In this document: in pieces, positions 15,053 through 23,607 of the stretch | Position numbering within the stretch: the stretch's first letter is position 1 | Layout: every line of letters starts with the position of its first letter | Assembly (NCBI GenBank): GCA_033577755.1 | Contig: JAVQXV010000016.1 | Location: forward strand, 1 to 33,844 | Source: JANWXR01 sp033577755 | Lineage (GTDB): Bacteria; Chloroflexota; Anaerolineae; Anaerolineales; UBA6663 | Direction of reading: 5' to 3' | DNA length: 33,844 bases | Notes under the pieces: model-generated | What the model saw: only the letters and a program-made list of their open reading frames with translations | Database searches by the model: none | What the model was told of the DNA's origin: nothing | Translations under genes and position numbers: made by a program

Positions 15053-16774
15053 ATGATCACGACGGGTTTGATCCGCCCCGGCAGGCCGCGCGAGACGGTA
15101 CAGGCACGCTTCCCCGACGGGCGCATCTTCGAGGCCCCGCCCGGCACGCCGCTGGTCGAGATCGTACGCGCCGCCGCCCGCCCCGGCGACCTGCCGGCGA
15201 TGGCCGCCGTGGTGCGTGGCAAGTTCACCGAACTCAACAAGCCCCTCACCGCCGATGCCGATGTGTGCCCGGTGACCCTGGCCGACGCCGACGGCCTGCG
15301 CATCTACCGGCGCTCATTGGTTTGCCTGCTCGTCGTCGCCGCGGCGGAGCTGTTCCCGGAGGCCGCCGTCCTCGTCGAACACTCGGCCTCCACCGGCAGC
15401 GGCTACTACTGCGAGGTTGCCGGCCGGCCGCCGTTCACCCAGACCGAGCTAGACCGGATCGCCGCGCACATGCGTGAACTGGTCGAGCGCGATCTGCCCT
15501 TCACCCGCCTCACCCTGCCGACGACCGAAGCAGTGCGCCTGTTCGAGGAACGCGGCGAGACCGATACCGCCCGGCTGCTGGCTCACCGGCCTGAGGACAC
15601 GGTGATGCTCTACTCCCTCAACGGCCGGCTCGACTACATGCACGGCTACCTCGCGCCGTCCACCGGCGTGCTGCGCCACTTCGCCCTGCACGCCTTCCCG
15701 CCCGGCTTCCTGCTGCAATTCCCGCGCTCGTCTCAGCCGGAGCAGATGCCTCCGGTAGAGCCCTATCCCAAGCTGTTCAAAGTCTTCGAAGAGGCGGGCG
15801 ACTGGCTGGACCGGCTGGGCATCCGCAGCGCCGGCGCGCTCAACGATGCCATCCTGGCCGGCCGCCTGCCGGAGATCTCGCTCGTCTCAGAGGCGTTGCA
15901 CGAGGCGCGCCTGGCCGCCATCGCCACCGCCATCGCCGCCCACCACGACCGGATACGGGTAGTGCTCATCGCCGGGCCGTCAGCCTCCGGCAAGACCACG
16001 TTCGCCAAACGCCTGTCGGTGCAATTGCTCGCCAACCGGCTGCGGCCCTTCCCGCTGAGCATTGACGACTACTTCCTGGATCGCGAGCGCACCCCGCGCG
16101 AGCCGAGTGGCGACTATGACTTCGAGAGCCTGCGTGCGGTGGACGTGGCGCTGTTTAACGAACATCTGCTGCGGCTGACGGCAGGTGAGACCGTGCAGCT
16201 GCCGCATTACAACTTCCGCACCGGCCGGCGCGAGGCAGGCCGCGAGGTGAAACTCGGCCCGGACAACTTGATTGTGGTGGAGGGTATTCATGGCCTGAAC
16301 CCGGCGCTGGCACCGAACCTGCCACCGGAGAGCGTCTACCGCGTGTACGTTTCGGCGCTGACCCAGCTCAACCTCGACCGCCACAACCGCGTCAGCACCA
16401 CCGACTCGCGGTTGCTGCGCCGCATTGTGCGCGACGCCGCCACGCGCGGCTACTCCGCCGCCGACACGCTGCGCCGCTGGCCGTCGGTGACGCGCGGCGA
16501 ACGCCTGCACATCTTCCCCTTTCAGGAAAACAGCGACGCCATCTTCAACTCGGCGCTGGTGCATGAGCTGGCCGTGCTGCGCCCGCTGGCTGAACCACTG
16601 CTGCTGCAGGTTCGCCCGGAAACGCCCGAGTACGTGGAGGCCAACCGGCTGCTCTCCTTCCTCAAGTGGTTCCGACCCGCGCCGGCAGACGTGGTGCCGA
16701 GCAACTCCATCCTGCGCGAATTCATCAGCTCGACCACCATCTTCGACCAGCTGGATTTTGCGAAGTTCATGTAG
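15053..16774 (+). CDS. TGS-SAD-uridine kinase-like fusion protein
   Basis: A 573-residue protein with three parts. Residues 16-78 resemble a TGS domain (VQARFPDGRIFEAPPGTPLV). About 88-215 resemble the threonyl-tRNA synthetase editing/SAD region (LFPEAAVLVEHSASTGSGYY). From about 300 it is a uridine kinase/phosphoribulokinase-type domain with Walker A GPSASGKTT (308-316), SIDDYFLDRERTP, LPHYNFRTGRR and VVEGIHGLNPAL. Such fusions are known as nucleoside-kinase-like proteins in Thermotogae, Firmicutes and Chloroflexota. The kinase substrate cannot be fixed from sequence. The SAD histidine set looks incomplete (HSASTGSGYYC), so editing activity is doubtful. Confidence 0.88.
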   Translation: MITTGLIRPGRPRETVQARFPDGRIFEAPPGTPLVEIVRAAARPGDLPAMAAVVRGKFTELNKPLTADADVCPVTLADADGLRIYRRSLVCLLVVAAAELFPEAAVLVEHSASTGSGYYCEVAGRPPFTQTELDRIAAHMRELVERDLPFTRLTLPTTEAVRLFEERGETDTARLLAHRPEDTVMLYSLNGRLDYMHGYLAPSTGVLRHFALHAFPPGFLLQFPRSSQPEQMPPVEPYPKLFKVFEEAGDWLDRLGIRSAGALNDAILAGRLPEISLVSEALHEARLAAIATAIAAHHDRIRVVLIAGPSASGKTTFAKRLSVQLLANRLRPFPLSIDDYFLDRERTPREPSGDYDFESLRAVDVALFNEHLLRLTAGETVQLPHYNFRTGRREAGREVKLGPDNLIVVEGIHGLNPALAPNLPPESVYRVYVSALTQLNLDRHNRVSTTDSRLLRRIVRDAATRGYSAADTLRRWPSVTRGERLHIFPFQENSDAIFNSALVHELAVLRPLAEPLLLQVRPETPEYVEANRLLSFLKWFRPAPADVVPSNSILREFISSTTIFDQLDFAKFM

Positions 16775-16776
16775 AG

Positions 16777-16827
16777 CGATTATATGTTGGCTTTTGCGCC
16801 TGAAAAGTAGTTTTTTTCAGTGGACTC
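16777..16827. mobile_element. MITE beta fragment (right half)
   Basis: GGCTTTTGCGCCTGAAAAGT followed by AGTTTTTTTCAGTGGACTC matches the right half of MITE beta copy 1 with two changes. The left terminal repeat is missing. It lies directly behind the kinase fusion gene stop. Confidence 0.75.
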
Positions 16828-17085
16828 AATTGTTGAATTTTGTATAAGTAAATGGAGCATCTCCACGTGTAAATTGCCTCGTTTTTCAGGCTTTCCCGTA
16901 TGGGCGTTGTACCATTCGTTTTGTGAAACTCAATAACCGGTCTGGGAGCTGCGACGTGGCTTTCTTCAGGTGTAACTCGTCTTACCGCTTCATACTGCTC
17001 GAAGTCGAGCTCTTCCGGTTAAAGATGCTTACCAGCGTTCCGGATGCGCACATCATCAAGAGATTAGGCAATCTAAAATCCACAA
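16828..17085. other. AT-richer gap with no convincing gene
   Basis: The base composition falls below that of the neighbours. The only open frame (61 codons on the plus strand) has no ribosome site and no recognisable motif. Near the right end AATCTAAAATCCACAATC resembles the GATTTTGGATT-type heptad repeats seen in other bacteria. Nothing else is evident. Confidence 0.5.
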
Positions 17086-17351
17086 TCAGAAATCTACTAT
17101 CCCGATAAGGGTACCGTCGTCGGCGGGATAGAGAGTACTGAGGAGCCGATGCTCGGTAGCCCAGTGCCGGCTGAAGGCGCGCACGACCAGCGTTTCCGGC
17201 TCTTCGTTCTTGGCGTCAACGACAGCGCTGTGCCGGAAGGCGTTGTGCGCGGCGATGGCGCCCCCGGCCGCACGTTCGCCAGCGCTCCGTTGAGAAGCAA
17301 TTCGTGTGCATTGCCCAACCGGAGTTCGACCCGGTCGCTCAGACCGGCCAA
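17086..17351 (-). pseudogene. Decayed gene of unknown function
   Basis: Two minus-strand frames look coding in succession. The first gives LSDRVELRLGNAHELLLNG. Near 17270 the sense passes to another frame reading AAHNAFRHSAVVDAKNEEPE and LVVRAFSRHWATEHRLLSTL, then YPADDGTLIGIVDF before a TGA at 17086-17088. The residue composition is protein-like in both parts. The family is not recognised. No promoter or ribosome site is seen. Confidence 0.45.
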
Positions 17352-17411
17352 CGCGAAGTGTTCTCTCGCTGTTTTCAGTCTACGGAACCGTAAACCAATC
17401 AGGAATTCGCT

Positions 17412-18029
17412 CTATACCGCTTTAGCACTCAGGTTGAGGCGGGCGAAGTATGCCAGGCCCTCGCGATGAGCGCGCTGTTGCAGCCGGCGTGCAAAGCCGC
17501 GTTGCCAGCCCGGTAGGCGCGGCCCGGGCCGCGAGATCGAGCGGATGTTCACCGTCAGCGCACCGTCCCGCTGCTGTTCGACCCAGCACCACCACTCGCC
17601 GATCTCGAAGTGTGCCTGGGTGGTAACGTAGGCCAGGCCTTTACGACGTGGCTCGTCAATCACCTCACTGATGCGCACGGCGGTTAATGCATCGAGCAAG
17701 GCGGGCACGACGTGGATACGCTGAACGATCAAGTCACCTTCGCGCAACATTCGGCCCGCACGGCTGAAGTCGCTGACCTGCTCTATCAGTTCGGGTGGGT
17801 AGAAATCGTAGCACCAAAGTAGTCGAGCGGCATGCTCGAAGTGCTCGTGCGTCGCCTGGGGCAGAATGAGATGGGTGTGCCGGTCATGTTTCCAGACCAT
17901 ACCATTGAGCTCGTCACCGCGCCGATAGGTAGGCCTGGCCATGCGCCATTGCTCGAGAAAGCGGGCGTCGTCGCGCGCGGAGGATCGAGGGAACCAGTCA
18001 AGCCGGGGCGTTGGAGAGGCCATCGGCAT
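17412..18029 (-). CDS. DUF1990-like protein
   Basis: About 205 residues. The sequence LLWCYDFYPPELIEQVSDFS, REGDLIVQRIHVVPALLDAL, GLAYVTTQAHFEIGEWWCWV and SISRPGPRLPGWQRGFARRL matches the layout of DUF1990, a START-like domain often found in actinobacteria and Chloroflexota. The function is unknown. The open frame begins at 18092 inside MITE alpha copy 4 (MFCVHT), but DUF1990 similarity starts later, so the ATG at 18029 or 18023 is more likely. No clear Shine-Dalgarno sequence is present. Confidence 0.72.
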   Translation of the reverse strand: MPMASPTPRLDWFPRSSARDDARFLEQWRMARPTYRRGDELNGMVWKHDRHTHLILPQATHEHFEHAARLLWCYDFYPPELIEQVSDFSRAGRMLREGDLIVQRIHVVPALLDALTAVRISEVIDEPRRKGLAYVTTQAHFEIGEWWCWVEQQRDGALTVNIRSISRPGPRLPGWQRGFARRLQQRAHREGLAYFARLNLSAKAV

Positions 18030-18075
18030 GAATTGAACCGCAAAGCGGCGCGTAATGCAAAGTGGTTGTTGATCA

Positions 18076-18251
18076 GTGTGGACGCAAAACATGTCCGCCG
18101 CACCCTGCCTCTTCGGCTTCGTTCCTCTGAGTGCGCTCAGGGGAGCGGCGGGCGTCCGGCGATTGCCGCTTCGGCTTCGCTCAACGTCCGCTCAGATGCC
18201 CGTCGAAGGATAAAGGGGCGGCGCGTTCTCTGATAACTTTTGCGTGCACAC
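18076..18251. mobile_element. MITE alpha copy 4 (176 bp)
   Basis: Starts GTGTGGACGCAAAACATGTC and ends CTGATAACTTTTGCGTGCAC plus AC. The interior shares the CTTCGGCTTCG and GAGTGCGCTCAGGGGAGCGG blocks with copy 1. No target duplication is recognised. The remaining gap to parB (18252-18366) holds degenerate CTCTGTG-type repeats and no gene. Confidence 0.78.
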
Positions 18252-18366
18252 ATTTTGTTGTGCCGCGTAGAGGGCAAAGAATTCGGAAAAGGGTTAGGCT
18301 GCTCTGTGCTCTTCGCGTCTCTGTGGTGAACACAATCTGTAACCTCATGAGTTCCGTGGCGCTTGC

Positions 18367-19215
18367 TTAGTCACGCAAGATGGCGGCAGCGATGGTGTTC
18401 AAGTCTTCGTCCGAGTCGTAGTGAATGATGATCGTGCCGCCCCTGCGCCCGCGCCGAACGGTGACACGGAAGCCGAGCGCCTGGCGCAACCGATTTGCCA
18501 GCGCCTCCCGGTCGGGGTCGGGCGGGGCCTTTGCCGGCAGTGACGGTTTATGGCCCTGATACTGCCGGGCCAGTTCTTCGGCCTGGCGCACGGTCAGGCC
18601 TTTGGCAATGATTTTCTCGAACAAGGCCAGCTGTGCCTGCGTGTTCGGCAGGCTGAGGATTGCCTTGGCGTGGCCTTCTGTGATCTGCTGGTTGGCCAGC
18701 GAGTCCTGGATGCGCTGCGGCAGCTTGAGCAGGCGCAGCGTATTAGTCACCGTGACGCGCTTCTTGCCCACTCGGTGGGCAATCTCTTCATGGGAGAGTT
18801 TGAACTCTTCGGCAAGCTGCTTGTAGGCGAGCGCCGTCTCCAACGGGCCGAGGTCGGCGCGCTGGAGGTTCTCAATGAGCGCCAGCTCCAGCCGCTGCTG
18901 CTCGGTGGCCTCGCGCACGATGGCGGGGATGGTGGGCACGCCGGCCATGCGGGAGGCTTCCAGCCGGCGCTCGCCGGCGATGAGTTGGTAGCGGCCCGGC
19001 GTCTCCGTCTGCGCGACGATGACCGGCTGCAACACGCCGTGCTCGCGGATGGAGTCGGCCAGCTCCTGCAATGCCGCCGGGTCGAAGCGCGTGCGCGGCT
19101 GGCGTGGGTTGCGCGTGATGGCAGAGACGGGGATGTGCGTGATGCCGCCGCTGTTCGTCTCGGCGGCGGGGAAGAGCGCGTCCAGGCCGCGCCCGAGGCC
19201 TCTCCTGGTCGGCAT
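18367..19215 (-). CDS. parB: Chromosome partitioning protein ParB
   Basis: A 282-residue ParB/Spo0J protein. The N-terminus RRGLGRGLDALFP is the ParA-activating tail. The CTPase domain has ITRNPRQPRTRFD, LIAGERRLEASRMAG and ALIENLQRADLGPLE; the parS-reading helix-turn-helix is in LSHEEIAHRVGKKRVTVTNT, and the C-terminal dimer domain closes the protein. The ATG at 19215 is chosen because AAAGGGA lies just upstream; the in-frame start at 19236 has none. It follows parA by about 70 bp on the same strand. No TGTTTCACGTGAAACA-like parS site was found in the window. Confidence 0.96.
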   Translation of the reverse strand: MPTRRGLGRGLDALFPAAETNSGGITHIPVSAITRNPRQPRTRFDPAALQELADSIREHGVLQPVIVAQTETPGRYQLIAGERRLEASRMAGVPTIPAIVREATEQQRLELALIENLQRADLGPLETALAYKQLAEEFKLSHEEIAHRVGKKRVTVTNTLRLLKLPQRIQDSLANQQITEGHAKAILSLPNTQAQLALFEKIIAKGLTVRQAEELARQYQGHKPSLPAKAPPDPDREALANRLRQALGFRVTVRRGRRGGTIIIHYDSDEDLNTIAAAILRD

Positions 19216-19287
19216 AGCGTCCCTTTCGTTCAGCAAACGTGGAAAGACGAGTGGCCGATATGCGAACCGTCGCCTATCCGCTTACTC

Positions 19288-20070
19288 CTACGCCCGCTGA
19301 TCTTTGAGAGCATCACCTTCCAGTAACTCTTGCGCCAGCGCCTGGTAGGCCACAGCGCCGGGCGAGGAGGGCGCGTAGGCGGAGATGGGCACGCCGTGGG
19401 AAGGGGCCTCGGCCAGGCGCACGCTGCGTGGGATAAAGGTCTTGAACACCTTGCCCGGAAAGTGGCGCTTCACTTCTTCGGCGACCTGCTGGGCTAAGGC
19501 GGTGCGGCTATCATACATCGTTATCACCACACCGCGAATCGTCAGGCCGGGGTTGAGGGTGGCCCGCACGCGGGCGATGGTGTGGGCGAGAGCGCCTAGC
19601 CCCTCCAGCGCCAGATACTCGGCCTGCACCGGGATGATGACGCTCTGCGCCGCGACCAGCCCGTTGAGCGTGAGCAGGCCGAGCGAAGGCGGGCAATCAA
19701 TCAAAATGTAGTCATACAGACTCTCAAAAGGCGCCAGCGCCCGGCGCAGCCGACTCTCGCGCGCCAGCACGTTCACCAGCTCTACCTCTGCGCCGGCGAG
19801 CGCAGGCGAGGCGGGCAGCAACGCCAGTTTGAGCTTGGCGCTGTGCAGCACCGAATCGTTCGGCGGGGTCTCTGCGAGCAGAGCCTCATACACGCCGCTC
19901 TCGACCTTGTTCTTGTCAATGCCCAACGCCGAGGTGGCGTTGGCCTGCGGGTCGAGGTCCACCAGCAGCACCTTCTGACCCAGCTGGGCGAGGTAGGCGG
20001 CCAGGTTAATGGCCGTCGTCGTCTTACCGACGCCGCCTTTTTGGTTCGCCAGGACGTAGCACTTTGTCAT
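19288..20070 (-). CDS. parA: Chromosome partitioning ATPase ParA (Soj)
   Basis: A 260-residue deviant Walker-A ATPase: KGGVGKTTTAINLA (residues 11-24), LLVDLDPQANAT (35-46), DYILIDCPPSLGLLTLNGLV and PVQAEYLALEG. It works with ParB to segregate origins. Length and motif order are standard. The ATG at 20070 has no Shine-Dalgarno sequence, because the leader consists of an 8-nt tandem repeat that also contains the stop codon of the upstream kinase gene. Confidence 0.96.
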   Translation of the reverse strand: MTKCYVLANQKGGVGKTTTAINLAAYLAQLGQKVLLVDLDPQANATSALGIDKNKVESGVYEALLAETPPNDSVLHSAKLKLALLPASPALAGAEVELVNVLARESRLRRALAPFESLYDYILIDCPPSLGLLTLNGLVAAQSVIIPVQAEYLALEGLGALAHTIARVRATLNPGLTIRGVVITMYDSRTALAQQVAEEVKRHFPGKVFKTFIPRSVRLAEAPSHGVPISAYAPSSPGAVAYQALAQELLEGDALKDQRA

Positions 20071-20073
20071 TTG

Positions 20074-20158
20074 GTCGGGTAGTCGGGTGGTCGAGTAGTC
20101 GAGTGGTCAAGTGGTCAAGTAGTCGGGTGGTCGCGACGACAAGACCACAAGACTACAA
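20074..20158. repeat. 8-nt tandem repeat (GTCRRGTR) between pfkB-like gene and parA
   Basis: Seven to eight units such as GTCGGGTA, GTCGAGTG, GTCAAGTA, then three units of the related GACCACAA/GACTACAA type in opposite sense around a GTCGCGAC palindrome. The tract covers the parA leader and the last codons of the kinase gene. Confidence 0.88.
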
Positions 20159-21004
20159 GACTAAATCTGCTCTGAGGCGTGCGACGCCGACTTCTTCGGG
20201 TGTAGGTGTGCCGGCCAGACCGAGGCGCGTGACGGAGATCGAGGCGATGTGATTGGCAACGCGCGCCGCCGCCCACGGGTCGCCGGTCTCATACAGGTGG
20301 ATAAAAAAGGCGGCGGCGAAGATGTCGCCTGCGCCGGTTGGGTCTAACTCGGTTTGAGGCAGCACGCTGAACCGACGCCGGCCCCGATTCTTCACGAACA
20401 CGGTGCAACCGTGGTAGCCCTCGGTGACGGCCAGCACGTTGGCAATCTCCGCCCAACGCTCCAGTAATTGCCAATCGCCGCCCACGTCTTCGATGCTCAA
20501 CGTCGTTGCCGTAGCCTGCTCCAGATAGATGAGCGCGTCATCCCAGGCTTTTGGATGCACCCGGCCGGAGTCGTCCCATGCGCGCAGCCAGCCCTGCGGC
20601 GTCAGCCCGATGAAGGCGCCGTGAAAGGCGCTCAGGAAATCGGTGTCCAGTTCCCCGGCCAGCGGCGCCAGATGAACGATGGGCGCACGCAGCCATTCCA
20701 GCGGCAGATGTTCGGGGCGAAGCGGCATGGCGCGGGCGCGCAGGTATTGTATGCGGCCGCCGGCAGTGTAGATGTTTTCAAAGGTGGTGCTGGCCGGGGA
20801 GGAAAGGCGATGTACGGCAACGCGTGCCAGGGCGCCGAGGTCGGTTGTGTCGGCGCAGGCGGTAACGATGCCGGCAGTGTACCCCATCGCTTCCGCGGTG
20901 AGGGACGCATAGGCAACGGTGCCGCCCAGGCGTAGACCGTCCGGCGTCAGGTCTTGAGCCACATGGCCAAGGGCAAGGTAATAGACCGGACCGGCAAATT
21001 CCAT
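20153..21004 (-). CDS. PfkB-family carbohydrate kinase
   Basis: A 283-residue ribokinase-fold protein. LRLGGTVAYASLTAEAMGYT is the N-terminal substrate region, LDPTGAGDIFAAAF is the PfkB signature 2 with the catalytic Asp. AVTEGYHGCTVFVKNRGRRR precedes it, as in the family. The usual GGN motif reads GGT, so the substrate is unclear. The start is ATG 21004; a TTG at 21010 is also in frame. The last two codons and the stop lie in the repeat tract before parA. It sits between khpB and parA, an unusual neighbour. Confidence 0.85.
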   Translation of the reverse strand: MEFAGPVYYLALGHVAQDLTPDGLRLGGTVAYASLTAEAMGYTAGIVTACADTTDLGALARVAVHRLSSPASTTFENIYTAGGRIQYLRARAMPLRPEHLPLEWLRAPIVHLAPLAGELDTDFLSAFHGAFIGLTPQGWLRAWDDSGRVHPKAWDDALIYLEQATATTLSIEDVGGDWQLLERWAEIANVLAVTEGYHGCTVFVKNRGRRRFSVLPQTELDPTGAGDIFAAAFFIHLYETGDPWAAARVANHIASISVTRLGLAGTPTPEEVGVARLRADLVL

Positions 21005-21062
21005 AGACAAGGCGCGTCTTGCGTGGCGGTTAAGCCGGGCTGCACCGTCGGCAACCCACGGC

Positions 21063-21557
21063 TTACTTTGGGAAGATGGTGACTTTACGCTTCGGCTCCT
21101 CGCCGATGCTTTCGGTGCGCACGTGCGGATGGTCGCGCAACTCGAGGTGAATCAGACGGCGTTCATCGGGCGGCATCGGCTCAAGGGCGATGGGGCGCCG
21201 GCGCTCAACGACCTGCTCGGCAGTGCGACGCGCCATCCGGCGCAACTGTTCGCGGCGGCGCTGCCGGTAGTTCTCCACGTCAATCACTAAGTTCAGGCCC
21301 TTGTTCAGTTTCTTGGAGACCAGCTGGCGGGTGAGATACTGGAGCGCGTTGAGCGTTTCGCCGCGGCGGCCGATGAGCACGCTCAGGTCGTCACCGCGCA
21401 CGTCCAGCAAGACGGCGCGCGCGCCGTCTTCGTCCGGTTCGCTCCAGCCGGCGGTGACGATGGCCGTGATTTTCATTTTTGCCAGCAGCTCCTCCAGGGT
21501 AGCGCGCGCAGTGGCAAGCTCGGTCTCCGACGGTTCGAGGGCTGGAGCTTCGGACAT
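21063..21557 (-). CDS. khpB: KhpB/Jag-type RNA-binding protein
   Basis: A 164-residue KH-R3H protein, related to SpoIIIJ-associated Jag. LDVRGDDLSVLIGRRGETLN is the KH domain and DERRLIHLELRDHPHVRTES followed by GEEPKRKVTI is the R3H domain with its R-x3-H core. The N-terminal Jag_N domain is absent, as in many KhpB proteins. It binds RNA and affects cell division in other bacteria. GGAGG is 8 nt before the ATG. It lies next to yidC, the conserved order. Confidence 0.93.
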   Translation of the reverse strand: MSEAPALEPSETELATARATLEELLAKMKITAIVTAGWSEPDEDGARAVLLDVRGDDLSVLIGRRGETLNALQYLTRQLVSKKLNKGLNLVIDVENYRQRRREQLRRMARRTAEQVVERRRPIALEPMPPDERRLIHLELRDHPHVRTESIGEEPKRKVTIFPK

Positions 21558-21590
21558 GACGGTTCCCTCCGGGCGCTTCCGGCAGCGTCC

Positions 21591-22385
21591 TTACTTTTTC
21601 TTGCGCGGTTTGTCCTTCGATTTCTCCGGCGTCGCCGGCGCGGCAACGGCCGGTTTCAGGTCGAGGGTGAGCAACTTGCGCCAGTCAATCGGGTTGGTTA
21701 GGCCGTATTGCAGGATGCCCAGGATGTTTGAGACGACGAAGTAGACCGACAGGCCGGAGGCAAAGGTGAGCGAAAAGTAGCCGAACATTAACGTCGTCGT
21801 CAACATCATCGTCTGCGACATCTGCGCGGCCTGCGCATCCGTAGCGGGCGGCGTCATCACTTTGCTTTGTATCCAGCTGGTGACAACGACAAGGAGCGGC
21901 ATCACAAAGTATGGGTCGGGCAAGCCGAGGTTCATCCAGAGAAAGCGGTTGTCCAGCGGGATCAGGCGCTCGACGTTGGGCAGGAAGCTGTACAGGTTGG
22001 TGGACAGGGAGAGCAACTGCGCCGGCGAGGCGGCGATAGCAATGGTAATGGCCTGATACAGTCCGATCAGGATGGGCAGCTGGATAAGCAGGGGCAGACA
22101 GCCGCCGAAAGGGTTGATGCCTTCGCGCTGCCACAGCTTCATCTGCTCTTGAGCCAGTGCTTCGCGATTGTTGGCGTACTTTCTTTGAATCGCTTTCCAC
22201 TCGTCGCTCTGCTGAAGCTGCTGCATCTTCTTCTGCGACACCTGTGATTGCCACGTCAGCGGAAACGTGATCAGGCGGATCAGCACCGTCAGCGCGATGA
22301 TGGTCAGCGTCAGGTTGTTGCCCAACAGCTGATACAGCAGCAGCATCGTGTTGACGAGCGGCTGGATGATGAGCAAATCCCACAT
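21591..22385 (-). CDS. yidC: Membrane protein insertase YidC
   Basis: A 264-residue YidC/Oxa1 protein of the short type with five membrane helices and no large periplasmic domain. The key arginine lies in TVLIRLITFPLTWQSQVSQ, followed by the cytoplasmic coiled-coil pair (KYANNREALAQEQMKLWQRE), then GINPFGGCLPLLIQLPILIG, a strong family signature. The basic C-terminal tail KDKPRKKK helps ribosome binding in relatives. AAGG lies just before the ATG. Confidence 0.96.
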   Translation of the reverse strand: MWDLLIIQPLVNTMLLLYQLLGNNLTLTIIALTVLIRLITFPLTWQSQVSQKKMQQLQQSDEWKAIQRKYANNREALAQEQMKLWQREGINPFGGCLPLLIQLPILIGLYQAITIAIAASPAQLLSLSTNLYSFLPNVERLIPLDNRFLWMNLGLPDPYFVMPLLVVVTSWIQSKVMTPPATDAQAAQMSQTMMLTTTLMFGYFSLTFASGLSVYFVVSNILGILQYGLTNPIDWRKLLTLDLKPAVAAPATPEKSKDKPRKKK

Positions 22386-22397
22386 ACGATACCTTCT

Positions 22398-23579
22398 CTA
22401 TTGGCCGGGCGCAAAGGCCCACTTGAATGCGCCTCCCGGTGTATAGGCGACCAGCAGGTTGCTGCCCTGATAGACCGCTACAATCACCAGCTCGCGCTCC
22501 GGCAGCACCAGCGGCGTCGTATAAAGTTGCCCGCCGCCGGGGATGGTTTGCTTCCATTGTAACGCACCATCGGCGAGGTTGAGGGCGAACAGGCTGCCGT
22601 CCCGGTCGCCGATGAAGAGCAGGTCGTTGTAGAGCGCCGGTGTGCTGCGAATCTTGCCGCCGGGCGTCCGTCGCCACAGCTCGCGCCCGTCCTGTGCGCT
22701 GACGGCGAAGACCGTCCCGTTCAGGTCGGCGAAGTAAACGACGCCGTCGCGCACGGCCGGGCCGCCCCAGACCCAGTTGGTGGCTTCAGCACGCCACAGC
22801 TCGCGGCCGTCCTGCGCCCGCAGCGCCACCACCTTGTCGCCGAACGTGCCGACGTACAACACGCCGTCCTGCAACGCCGGCGTGCCGCCCAGCGACGCAC
22901 CTAAGTCCACTTCCCATTTCTTCTCGCCGTCGCTGCGCGCCAGGGCATACAGCTTATGATCGAGCGAGGCCACATAGATGGAAGTCTCATCCACCAACGG
23001 CGCTGTCCAGATAGGGTGCTCGCTCAGATCACGCATCCACCGGAGCTTGCCTGTGAGAGCCTCCACGGCGATCACCCGATTGTTGGCCAGGCCGGCGTAG
23101 GCGACTCCATCCCGAACAACTACACCGCCGATCACGCGGTTATCCACCGGTGGCATGATTAAACCAAAGAAGGTGGCTTCGTCCCCGCCGGGGATGAGTG
23201 GGCAGGGGGCTGTCGCCGTGTTCAGCCGGTCACGCGCGCGCGAGTCCAGCGCCAGGCACCATTTCTGCGCGCCGTTCGCCGGGTCCAGCCCGAAGAGCGC
23301 GCCGTGGAACTGGCCAAGCGTGCCCTCGGAGCCGACAACGATGATCTCGTCGCTGATGCCCGGCTCGGCGAAGAACAGGTCGGCGCCGGGTGAGGGAGGA
23401 AAGGCCCAGCGTTGTTTGCCGTCGTTCAGGTTGACGGCAATGACCTGATGGTTATAGGCGACGAAGGCCAGTTCGTCGTTGGCGGAAAGGCCCGGCCAGG
23501 AGTTGGGTGGCGGGGCCACACAGGCGGAGGCGAAGAGCACCGGCCCCAAGCCGAGCAGGAGCAAACGGATAGATTTCAT
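22398..23579 (-). CDS. PQQ-like beta-propeller lipoprotein
   Basis: A 393-residue lipoprotein: MKSIRLLLLGLGPVLFASAC, then Pro-rich linker. Repeats such as LYALARSDGEKKWEVDLGAS, VVALRAQDGRELWRAEATNW and VFAVSAQDGRELWRRTPGGK are PQQ-binding-like blades (PQQ_2), as in BamB. It has no visible enzymatic motif, so a scaffolding role outside the membrane is likely. It lies between yidC and yidD, a position normally occupied by neither; it may help YidC-dependent membrane protein assembly (inference). Confidence 0.88.
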   Translation of the reverse strand: MKSIRLLLLGLGPVLFASACVAPPPNSWPGLSANDELAFVAYNHQVIAVNLNDGKQRWAFPPSPGADLFFAEPGISDEIIVVGSEGTLGQFHGALFGLDPANGAQKWCLALDSRARDRLNTATAPCPLIPGGDEATFFGLIMPPVDNRVIGGVVVRDGVAYAGLANNRVIAVEALTGKLRWMRDLSEHPIWTAPLVDETSIYVASLDHKLYALARSDGEKKWEVDLGASLGGTPALQDGVLYVGTFGDKVVALRAQDGRELWRAEATNWVWGGPAVRDGVVYFADLNGTVFAVSAQDGRELWRRTPGGKIRSTPALYNDLLFIGDRDGSLFALNLADGALQWKQTIPGGGQLYTTPLVLPERELVIVAVYQGSNLLVAYTPGGAFKWAFAPGQ

Positions 23580-23607
23580 AAACCGGTTGGGTGATTAGCC
23601 ATTCTGG

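Noticed and set aside
16923..17108. 61-codon plus-strand open frame
   Set aside because: No ribosome site, no motif, and it lies in a low-coding AT-richer gap.
23137..23146. TTATCCACC, similar to a DnaA box
   Set aside because: A single copy with one mismatch inside a coding region; no cluster of boxes near the rpmH promoter.
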